A DNA stretch of 49,898 nt, from the NCBI GenBank assembly GCA_016780385.1, contig JADHLY010000009.1:1-49898 (forward strand), in the 5' to 3' direction. Below the pieces are notes generated by a model. The model ran no database searches. It was not told where the DNA came from and saw nothing but the letters and a program-made list of their open reading frames with translations. This document shows positions 23,535 through 32,600 of this stretch, piece by piece. Source of the DNA: Flavobacteriales bacterium (GTDB lineage: Bacteria > Bacteroidota > Bacteroidia > Flavobacteriales_D > Sanyastnellaceae). The stretch's first letter is position 1; every line of letters starts with the position of its first letter. The position numbers and the translations under genes were made by a program.

Positions 23535-24346
23535 GACATTGCGGGGTTTAGGGCCGGGAGACGGAAGAGGCGCTCCGCATTGGCGGTGGTCAGGGCGGCC
23601 ACTTCAGCCAAAGGACGCTCGAGCACATCGGCCACACGCTGCCCTACGAGGGCGGTGTAGGCGGGTTCATTGCGCTGGCCCCTATGGGGGACCGGAGCGA
23701 GATATGGACTGTCTGTTTCCAATATGATGCGGTCCTCGGGAATGTGCGGGATGACCGCTTCCATCCCCGCTTTCCTGAAGGTGGTCACCCCACCCAGGCC
23801 GAAATGGAAACTGCCATAGCTGCTGATTTTCTCCACCTCATCACGCCCTCCGGTGAAGCAGTGAAACACCCCACGCAACGCAGTCTCCGTGTATTGGTCC
23901 AATACCTCAAAGGTGTCCTGGAAGGCCTCCCGGACGTGCAAGACCACTGGCAAGTCGCGCTCCAGCGCCCAACCAATCTGGGCATGAAAAGCAGCGATCT
24001 GCAACGCGCGGGTCTTCTTGCCCCGAAACAAGTCCATGCCTATTTCGCCTACAGCGATGCACGGCTCCGCATCCAGGGCTGCCAAAATGGGCGTGCATTC
24101 CTTCTCCCACTGCTCATCGACGTGACAAGGATGGAGGCCCATCATGGGGAAACAGCGACCGGGATGGGCCTCGACCAGCGCCAACAAAGGCCCCACGCTT
24201 TCTGCATCGATGTTGGGCAAGAGCAGGCGTTCGATGCCAGCGTCCACAGCGCGCTGCATCGCCTCAGCCCTGTCCTCCGCAAAAGCGTTGACGTAAAGGT
24301 GGCAGTGGGTGTCAATCCAATTCAACTTGGCATCCGAAGCGGTCAT
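23531..24346 (-). CDS. tatD: TatD-family metal-dependent DNase/hydrolase
   Basis: 271 residues. An amidohydrolase-like TIM barrel; family members are 3'-5' exonucleases or D-aminoacyl-type hydrolases. Metal ligands are seen in WIDTHCHLYVNAF (HxH near residue 13), AVGEIGMDLF, VVLHVREAF, GVFHCFTGG and LETDSPYLAPVPHRGQRNEP. An upstream Met at 24415 is in frame but inside hemJ. The ATG at 24346 is chosen because it gives the family N-terminus and has an exact TAATTTTG promoter element five bases upstream. Downstream asparaginase overlap is four bases. Confidence 0.93.
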   Translation of the reverse strand: MTASDAKLNWIDTHCHLYVNAFAEDRAEAMQRAVDAGIERLLLPNIDAESVGPLLALVEAHPGRCFPMMGLHPCHVDEQWEKECTPILAALDAEPCIAVGEIGMDLFRGKKTRALQIAAFHAQIGWALERDLPVVLHVREAFQDTFEVLDQYTETALRGVFHCFTGGRDEVEKISSYGSFHFGLGGVTTFRKAGMEAVIPHIPEDRIILETDSPYLAPVPHRGQRNEPAYTALVGQRVADVLERPLAEVAALTTANAERLFRLPALNPAMS

Positions 24347-24351
24347 CTTGG

Positions 24352-24359
24352 CAAAATTA
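24352..24359 (-). promoter_or_regulatory. -7 element TAATTTTG, five bases before tatD, containing the hemJ stop
   Basis: An exact TAnnTTTG match on the minus strand. Its first three bases are the TAA stop codon of hemJ. Five bases (CCAAG) separate it from the tatD ATG, predicting a start of transcription at or next to the start codon. Confidence 0.6.
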
Positions 24360-24911
24360 CGCCCCGTCACCGTCCTTGCGGTGGAGCCGGGCTTTTTGGT
24401 ACCGCTTGATGGCAAAGGTCAATAAGAGCGCCAGGCCCAAAATCCCGGCGACGCCCCACACCCAGCCCACAGCATCGCGCAGCACGATGAGAAACACCAC
24501 CGCGATCAAGATGACAGTGGGCACCTCATTGAAAAAACGCAGCCGGATGGAACTCGCCTTTGGGCTTCCCGCCTTGCACTCTGCCAGCACCCTGGCCCCG
24601 AGGAACATGTATGCCCACAGCAGTCCGACAAACCCCAGCTTGACCCACATGAACGGCAGGGTGAGCCATACCGGGTTCCACACGATCAGCGCGATGCCAA
24701 AACCCGTCGCCAGAATACCGCTGGGCAGGGTGATGGCCGCCCACAGGCGGCGCTCCATAATGCGGAATTGGGGGATCAGCACATCGCGCTCGACCGGCGG
24801 TCGCTCATCGGCTTCCCGGTGATAGATGAACAGGCGGAACAGATAAAACAACCCTGCAAACCAGGTCACCACGAAGATGATGTGAAGGGCCTTGAGGACG
24901 TCGTACGTCAT
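24357..24911 (-). CDS. hemJ: HemJ-type protoporphyrinogen IX oxidase (CopD/UPF0093 family)
   Basis: 184 residues with four or more membrane helices. HemJ oxidises protoporphyrinogen IX to protoporphyrin IX in the inner membrane, the penultimate haem step in organisms lacking HemG/HemY. The conserved His10 is in LKALHIIFVVTWFAGLFYLFR, and the essential Lys lies in PFMWVKLGFVGLLWAYM. The frame extends open to 25331, but that part runs opposite the thioesterase gene. The ATG at 24911 gives the family start and has CACCTTTG-CACC directly upstream. The charged C-terminus (KRYQKARLHRKDGDGA) is cytosolic. Only the family is evident; HemJ activity is inferred from the conserved His/Lys pair. Confidence 0.9.
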   Translation of the reverse strand: MTYDVLKALHIIFVVTWFAGLFYLFRLFIYHREADERPPVERDVLIPQFRIMERRLWAAITLPSGILATGFGIALIVWNPVWLTLPFMWVKLGFVGLLWAYMFLGARVLAECKAGSPKASSIRLRFFNEVPTVILIAVVFLIVLRDAVGWVWGVAGILGLALLLTFAIKRYQKARLHRKDGDGA

Positions 24912-24915
24912 GGTG

Positions 24916-24923
24916 CAAAGGTG
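24916..24923 (-). promoter_or_regulatory. -7 element CACCTTTG, four bases before hemJ
   Basis: One mismatch to TAnnTTTG. The string TTTGCACCATG is shared exactly with the DUF4301 gene (43372), and lpxD has TTCGCACCATG. Confidence 0.5.
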
Positions 24924-24990
24924 AAGGAGTGTTGTCGAATTCCGACCATGGGCATTCCGGGCCGACCTTTGTGGCGCAAACCGCGACGAC

Positions 24991-25506
24991 ATGGCCCCAA
25001 AGACCCGCCTTGCGAAGGAGACCTTCGCCACCACCACCCACATCGTCCTGCCCAACGACACCAATGTCTTGGGCAACCTGATGGGAGGACAGCTCCTGAA
25101 TTGGATGGACATAGCATCGGCGATCAGCGCCAACCGCCACTGTCGCCGGGTGGTGGTCACGGCTGCAGTGAACAACGTTTCATTTGACCAGCCCATTCGC
25201 TTGGGGGATACCGTCACCATCGAAGCCAAAGTCAGCCGCGCCTTCAGCAGCTCCATGGAGGTGTTCATGGAGGTTTTTGTGGAGGACAATGCCACCGGAG
25301 AGCGGTCCAAATCCAACGAGGCCATGTACACCTTTGTGGCGGTAGACCAATTGGGGGCGCCGATTGGCGTGCCTGAACTCGTGCCTGAAACCGAAGAGGA
25401 GCAGCGGCGTTTCGAAGGGGCGCTGCGCCGCCGTCAGCTTAGGCTCATCCTCGCCGGAAAAATGAAGCCACAAGACGCCACAGAGCTCAGGGCCTTGTTT
25501 GATTGA
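24991..25506 (+). CDS. Acyl-CoA thioesterase, hotdog fold (YciA/ACOT-like)
   Basis: 171 residues. Hydrolyses acyl-CoA to free acid and CoA. The family motif is VLPNDTNVLGNLMGGQLLNWMDIAS, which contains the catalytic Asn/Asp. AAVNNVSFDQPIRLGDTVTIEAKV and SSMEVFMEVFVEDNATGERSKSNEAMYTFVAV complete the single hotdog domain. A short charged C-terminal tail (EEEQRRFEGALRRRQLRL) is helical. Length and motif order match single-domain bacterial ACOTs. It is divergent from hemJ and its 3' end overlaps the convergent GT9 gene by 20 bases. Confidence 0.92.
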   Translation: MAPKTRLAKETFATTTHIVLPNDTNVLGNLMGGQLLNWMDIASAISANRHCRRVVVTAAVNNVSFDQPIRLGDTVTIEAKVSRAFSSSMEVFMEVFVEDNATGERSKSNEAMYTFVAVDQLGAPIGVPELVPETEEEQRRFEGALRRRQLRLILAGKMKPQDATELRALFD

Positions 25507-26539
25507 GGACAGCGTCCACCGCAGCGATGATGCGCTCGGGTGCAATGCGTTCCGGACAGCGCACCTTGTGTCGGCACCGGTCCCCAAGGCGGCTGCACGG
25601 CCGATCGCGCGTTGGCCCCTCCGGCTCAAGAGAGCGGGTTGCAGGGTGTGGCCGCCAAGGCCCCATCCCAAGGGCGGGTGAGGTGCACCCCCACAGCACG
25701 ACCATCGGTGTTTGCAGCGCAGCGCCCGCATGCATCGCCCCGGTATCTCCGACCACGAGCAATGCGGCCTTGCCAATCCGATCGAAGGTGGCCCCCCAAT
25801 CTTCCTGGCCACATCGGTTGTCGACATCGGCCTCCGCAAAGGAAGCGGCCAGTTCCGCCCCTACCTGAGCTTCATCTGGCCCTCCAATCAAATCCACGGC
25901 CCAACCTTGTTGGACCAAGTGCACCAACACATCGTGCCAGTGGGCCTTCGGCAGGGCTTTGCCCACATGGGCAGCCCCCAAGGCCAAGGCGATGCGCGGC
26001 GGGCGATGCGCCGAGTTGGGCGCCGACTCCCCCGTCTCTTGTGTGGTACCCGCGGGCAGCAAAAGCCCTCCGATGTCGCCCTGGCCGGCCATCACTTCAA
26101 GGGCCGCTCCGAAGGGCCGCAAGGTGTCGAGGTAGCGCTGCACCACATGCTCGCCTTTCAGCCGATCCACACCGAAACGCACGAGCAGGATTTTGGCGAG
26201 GCTCTTCTTGTCGACGGTCAAATCCAATGTCCCCCCCTGCCTGAGTGCCCGTTTCACAAACCCCGATCGGGCGTTGGCGTGCAGGTCCACGACGTAATGA
26301 AAACCAACCTCAACCAATTCGGACTCCACCTCTGCAGTGGTGCGATCAATGGTCCACACCTTGCGAATGCCCTCCAGACCTTGGACTGCGGGCGCAAAGG
26401 GAGACTTGGTGAGGAAATGGACCTCCACGTCGCCTTCCAGCATCGCGTGCAAGGCACGGACCACGGGCGACGTGAGAATGACGTCCCCCATGCTGGAGAA
26501 ACGGACGACGAGGACACGTGTAGGGCCTGTCTGCGACAT
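25487..26539 (-). CDS. GT9-family glycosyltransferase (heptosyltransferase-like)
   Basis: 350 residues. GT-B fold, ADP-heptose:LPS heptosyltransferase family. The N-terminal RVLVVRFSSMGDVILTSPVVRAL is diagnostic. YVVDLHANARSG, ALALGAAHVGKALPKAHWHDVL (acceptor and donor region), IGGPDE and LVVGDTGAMHAGAALQTPMVVLWGCTSP (nucleotide-sugar site) follow in order. In this family the Gly-Asp-x-Gly-x-x-His motif binds the donor. The role is most likely adding a core sugar to LPS; specificity is not readable. It fits a cell-envelope theme with the lpx genes. The 3' end overlaps the thioesterase gene. Confidence 0.92.
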   Translation of the reverse strand: MSQTGPTRVLVVRFSSMGDVILTSPVVRALHAMLEGDVEVHFLTKSPFAPAVQGLEGIRKVWTIDRTTAEVESELVEVGFHYVVDLHANARSGFVKRALRQGGTLDLTVDKKSLAKILLVRFGVDRLKGEHVVQRYLDTLRPFGAALEVMAGQGDIGGLLLPAGTTQETGESAPNSAHRPPRIALALGAAHVGKALPKAHWHDVLVHLVQQGWAVDLIGGPDEAQVGAELAASFAEADVDNRCGQEDWGATFDRIGKAALLVVGDTGAMHAGAALQTPMVVLWGCTSPALGMGPWRPHPATRSLEPEGPTRDRPCSRLGDRCRHKVRCPERIAPERIIAAVDAVLNQTRP

Positions 26540-26559
26540 CGAGCGGGAAGGTAGCCTCC

Positions 26560-26595
26560 AAAAGCAGGAAGCCGCCCCCTTTCGGGAGCGGCTTC
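26560..26595 (-). terminator. Terminator of the giant surface-protein gene
   Basis: A 12-base-pair hairpin with one mismatch (26568-26579 with 26584-26595, loop of four bases) lies about 40 bases past the stop of the giant gene. On the minus strand it is followed by CTGCTTTTGG, a short U-rich tail. Confidence 0.65.
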
Positions 26596-26636
26596 AGCTT
26601 CAAGCGATTTGGTAAACGCTCTCCTCTAGCCTGGAA

Positions 26637-29600
26637 TCACTCTGAAACCAGGAGCTTCTTGACCACCACGTAGTCGGAACTGGACAGGCGCACCTGATAC
26701 ATTCCACTGGTCAACGAGTTGGCGTCGATGTCGAGCACGTACTGGACTTCCTCGCTGGCATTGCCATCGAACAACTCCTGGACGAACTGTCCGCTCATCG
26801 TGTACAGGTCGATGCGCAAGCGCATATTGTTGGTCACGATGAAGCCCAACGTGCTGTAGTCGTTGGTCGGGTTCGGCTGCAATCCTGTAATGCGGATGGG
26901 GTCCTTCAAGTTGCTCACCCCTGCTGTGATGTCGATGGGAGAATGGCTGTGGCCACCGCTCACCGTCACATTGTCGAGGTTGTTGAACTCACCCGTACCG
27001 AGGTCGGTGTAATCGAACTCAGTGGTGTTGCCGCAATCATCGGTGATCGTGTAGCTGTAGTCGATCTGCCATCCGAGGCAGCAGTCCATGTCGAAGAAGA
27101 TGTCACCACTGGAGGACAGGATGCCCTGGCTGACGCCGTCCACGACAAGCTCACCGCTGTAGAAGAACCATGCGCTACCGCCGTAGTTCTCGTTCTTGTT
27201 GTTGGCGCCCTCACCGATCTGGAGGCCGTAGTAGGCATTCAATGGCTGGTGCTGCAAGGCGAACTCAGATCCAGCGTAGGCACCTGTACCGGACATGGTA
27301 CCGTCTGCCATCACGTAGTAGATCCACTCCGTCCAGATTTCAATGCCGGGGAAGATGTCCGCGCAGTCCTTCTTGTAGTTGTGCATACCGGGCTCGGCAA
27401 GCCACTCATTCCAGTCGAATGCTCCTTCGTAGATGGCGTCAAAAATGAAACCGTCTCCGCTGGCATTGGCCACCTCCAGCACGATGTGCATCGCGCTGTC
27501 CGGTGCGATCTCAACAATGCTGCTGCCGCCTTCCACGATGGTGAAGCTCTCCGCTCCAGGGAAGTTGAACAAGCGCACCACTTCTGGATCTCGGTCATCA
27601 CAGGTCTCCCCGTTCTCTCCGGCCTCCACGTCAAGTGGCATGCAGAACTTGGCCACGTCAGCTGTGGGGAGGTATCCGCTCTCTACAGAAGAGAATGAGA
27701 GGGTCACCTCACTGTCACAGTTGTCAGCGTATGAGACATCGCAAGGGGCTGGAATCTCCGTAAAGTCGAAGATGTCACTCAGCCCATTCTGGTTGTCATC
27801 ACCGCAAGCGTACTCCACGATTTCGTCGTTGCTGATGCCACAAGTCAAAGTGAACTGAGGCGCCATTTCGTCGAGGACCGTGATGTCCTGCGTGGTGGTG
27901 ATGGTGTTCTCGTTCCCGCAGTCGTCTGTGGCCACGCTCGTCCACGTACGGGTGAAGGTGTAGCTTCCTTCGTCGGCTGCGTCACCGTCGCTGCAGGTCT
28001 GCACATTCGGGCTGTCCATGTAGGTCAACACGTTGGCCACATCGCTGTCGCAGTTGTCGGACGTCGTGACGGTGGGAATGCCCGTGGCCACATCGCTGCG
28101 GTCCGTCTCGCAGTCGCCATCGAGGTAAAGCGTCACGGGTGCGAGCGTCTCAATGGTTTGTGAGGGGTTGACATTGTCCTCCACCGTGATCAATTGATCC
28201 ACGGTAACCGAGGTGCTGTTGCCGCAGTCGTCCGTTGCCGTGAAGCTGAACGTACGGGTAAACACGTAGCTGCCGTTCACAGCATCGTCATCGCCACCAC
28301 AGGTGTACTCCGGCGCACTGTCGCTGAAGCTCGTCTCCACGGTCACGTCACTGTCACAAGCGTCGCTCGTGGTGTGGGTCGCGTATCCGAGGGTCCCCGT
28401 GGTCAAGTCCGTGCTGCAGTCTGCGTCCAATTGAACCAGCTGGTCTGCAGGCGCTTCAGCGCTGAGCAATGGCGCAGTGATGTCGTTGACCATGATGGTC
28501 TGGACATACTGATCGCTGCTGGCGTTGCCGCAATCGTCCGTGGCCGTTGCCGTCCATGTCCGCTCGAAGGTGTAGCTGCCTTCAGCACTGCCGTCGGCGT
28601 CGCTGCAGGTATACTCCAAAGCGCTGTCGGCGAACTCAATGGTGATGGAGACGTCGCTGTCGCAGTTGTCCGTGGCTGAGGCCGTGGCCTCACCCGCTGC
28701 ACCTGGCGCTGTGTCCACCGTGCAGTCAGCAGCCAAATCCGTGTTGTAATCGGCGGGGCCGCTGATGGTGACCATCGGGCTGATCTCATCGTTTACGGTG
28801 AAGGACTGGTCGTGCGTCAGGGTCGTCTCGTTGCCGCTGTCGTCAGTGGCCACTGCCGTCCAGCTGCGCGTGAAGGTGTACGAACCTTCGGCGAGGCCGT
28901 CGCCCGTGCAGGTGTAGATCGGTGCGGAATCCATGTGGAAGACCGCAATGGTCACGTCTCCGTCGCAGTTGTCCGTGGCTTCGGCCGTCACCAGATCGAG
29001 GCTGAGGTCCGCTTCGCATTCTGCATTGAGCGTCTCCACGCGGTCTGCAGGCCAAGTGACACTCAGGCTCGGCGCCAGAGCGTCCGTGACCGTGATCACG
29101 TGCTCGCAGTAGCTGTTCGACTTCCAATTCTCATTCTCACATGCGTCCTGCGAAGAGAACACGCGGGTGAACTGGTAGCTTCCGTTGTGCGCGGCGTCTT
29201 CATCTCCATAGATGTAGTCAGCACCGTCCGTGGCCGCAGCACCTGGGAGGTCCACAAACATGATGTCCTCGAAGGTCACCTCAGGGTTTGCGTCGCAGTT
29301 GTCGGTGACCGTAGCCATACCGGTCACGTCCGTGCTCACGTCCGTGGTGCAGTTCTCATCGAGGAACACCTCGATGTCCTCAGGACAGAAGTCGAACTCC
29401 GGTGCGAGCGTGTCCACAGTGGCCACGTATTGGATGGCCGATTCAGACTCGTTGCCGCTGTCGTCCGTCACGTACCAAATCCGCACGTAAGTACCGGGGC
29501 AAGATCCTGAGGTTAAGAAGGCCATGGAAATCTCATAGGTGAGCTGTCCGTCACCGTTGTCCGTGGCATGCAAAGGCAAGACGCTGACATCATAGGGGTC

Positions 29601-32600
29601 AGGCATGTCACCACACGTGATGGGCGCTGGATAGAGCTCATCGGGGTTGCCGTCAAACATGGGCGCCTCCTCGTCGGTAAAGGTCAAGACCTGCATGCAG
29701 GTCAATACCGTCTCGTTGCCGCAGTTGTCCGTGGCGGTCACCGTGAAGGTGCGCTGCAGTTCATAGTCGCCTTCGTTCTCATCGTCTGAGTCGGTATCCA
29801 AGGCCACGGCCACATCTTCATAGGTGTAAGCCACTGCAACGTCGCCATCACAGTTATCGCTGACCACCCATGTGGGCTCTCCGTTTGTAGCAATGCTCAG
29901 GTCACCATCGGCGAAGGGCACATTGGTGTACAGGATGTCATCGGGACATTGGATGCTGAGCATGGGCGCCTGCGTATCCTGGACCTCGATGGTCTGAGAC
30001 TGGCTGTGGATATTGCCCGCGCAGTCTGAGGTTTCCCACGTGCGGGTCAAGGTATACGTGTCCTCACATGCACCGTCCGTGCGGACTTCACCCATATAGG
30101 CGATCTCCGGACCGTTGTCGCAGTTGTCGAGCGCCGCCAATGTGCCGAGGTCAGCCACAGCGGGTACGGCATCGCATTCCACCGTCACGTCCGCAGGGAA
30201 AGCGGTGAATTCAGGCGCGGTCGTGTCCTCCACCGTGATGTACTGGATGTGCTCGGTGTAGTTGCCTGAGCAATCCGTCGTGCTGTAAGTACGCTTGATG
30301 GTGTACTCCTGATTACACGGCGTGGTCAGGATCAAATCACTGTACGACACCACAGCTTCGCTGTCACAGTTGTCCAGGGCTTCGGCGTGCATGCCATCGC
30401 CTGGCGTGAATTCGGGCACGGCGTAGAAGGTTCCGAGCTCGTGCTGGACGAAGCCGGTCAGGCTCTCATCGCTGCACTCCAATGTGTAGTCGGCTGAAGC
30501 CAACGTCCACTCGGCAGATGTGCGGTCGGTCACCACAACAATCTGCTGGAAAGTGGACATGTTGCCACACATGTCATAGGCCGTGTAGTCGACGATGAAG
30601 TCATCCCAGCATCCCGCAGAGAGTGGGGTGCATTCGGTCTCCACATGGCTGAGTTCACAGTTGTCCACGACGGTGATCAAACCCACGCTATTCAGGTACT
30701 CATAAGAGCAGTCCATCCAGAGATCGCACTCGAGGGTGTCGATGCCATCCGCCAAGAATGATGGCGCAATGGCGTCTTGAATGTCGATGCGCTGGTTGTC
30801 GGTCTCAGCCGTTGCGTTGCCGCAGCTGTCTGTGGCGATGGCCGTCCAGGTACGGATGATGCTGTAGCAACCCGTGCTCACACTGTCGACGACGACGTCG
30901 CTGTAGTCCAGACCGGTATCGGCCAAATCACAGTTGTCGGCGTAGGTGGCCTCAGCCACTCCAGTATTGGTGGGATCGAGGTCAACAAAACACAGTCCGT
31001 TGACATTCAACGTGACGTCTGAAGGCGCGGTCACCGTCACGTCAGGAGCAGTAGTGTCCTCGATGGTGATCGCCTGCACATGGTAGGTCTGGTTGCCAAA
31101 GCAATCCGTAGCCACCCAAGTACGGTTCAGCACGCGGCAGCTGCTCGCGGTGTATTCCGCGGTTGTCTCTCCCACAAGCTCCACACACACGTACACGGTA
31201 TTGCCATCGGCAAAACCTGAAGTGTTGGGATCGAATCCTGCAGCGCAACCGTATTCGCTGTCGTCGCAGTTGTCGGTGAAGAGCACAATCTCATCTTCGG
31301 CCAGGTTGTCGGCCAACCACTGCTCGCTATCGTCGCAAGTAATGGTGGTATCGGGAGCGCCCGATACGTAAACCGGCGCCGTCACGTCGTCGCGGGTCAC
31401 TGTTTGGACGATTTCCGTGGCCACGTTGCATTGGTCGTCAAAGGCGATGTAGTGGAACTCCACGTACTCTCCTTCGATGCAGTTGGTCGGCATGTCACAT
31501 GAAGGCTCGAGCGTGGCGATCACGTCACCCGCAAAGCCCATGGCATCCTCGCCGGCGATTGAACCGCTCCAGCTAAACCAACCTGAGAAGCCGTTGTCTT
31601 CGCAGTTGTGGTTGTTGGCTCCGTTTCCGAGCTGGAAACCGAAGTATTCGCTGGCTGGCTGGTGGCTGAAGTGAATCAACGTACCGAAGTCCCATGCACC
31701 TGGACCGCCTACCGCGTAGGAAGCCTCGTTGTTCAAGGTGTACACCGTCCAGAGGTCGGTGTTGGTGGCGCAACCGTAGTCGTTCTTGAATCCGCCAGCC
31801 CAGTCGGCACCGACAGTGCGGCCCTCGAAGAAGAGGTGAATCTCCAAACGCAGTGAGTTGTCCTCCGTGTCCATGACCATACCCTGCATCAGGGCCGTAC
31901 CATTTTCGAACTGCTGGAAGGAAACACCACCGTTGGCGATGTCCTCGATGAAGTAGTGGCTGCCGCCCATGTCTCCGTTCATGTCGTAGAACTGGAGCAA
32001 GGCGTCAGGGCCATTGTTGAAGTTGGGGTCATCACCTGCAGTGACGGCATTCCAGATTTGTGAAGTCCCTCCTCCTGAGCAGATCTGATTCCGACCATCG
32101 GTGCGGTTCTTGACCGTCACGACGTTGTCCAGCTCGAGGTCGTTACACGCGAAGCCGGTCGCTTCAGCAGCGGTGGCGGCCACGAGCTCGCTCTCGCACT
32201 CCACCGTATAGTCGGCGAGGTCTCCGTCAATCACGAGGTTGGCACAGCCCAAGCAAGGGTCGGCGCTCTCCAATGGAATGACTTTGCTGATGGCGTAGAG
32301 GTAGCTGTTGCCATTGAAACGGTAACCTCCGTTCTCGATAAGGAACGCTTCGCCCTCGGCATTGAGCAGGCGGGCTTGCCCCCCTTCTTCAGTGTAGCTA
32401 AACGCCTCGCCATAGTAGTTGTTGTAGACGTCTCCTTCGCTCAAGGTCTCGCACAATCCAGGGAAGACGTGACCGACAATAAGGTCACTCAATACATCCA
32501 CAGACAGGACATTGAGGTTGTAACCAGCCTCGCCCCAGGCATCATCCACAGGCAAGAAGATGGAACCGCAGTCAGAGCCCGCAACTGCAGGAACAACCAG

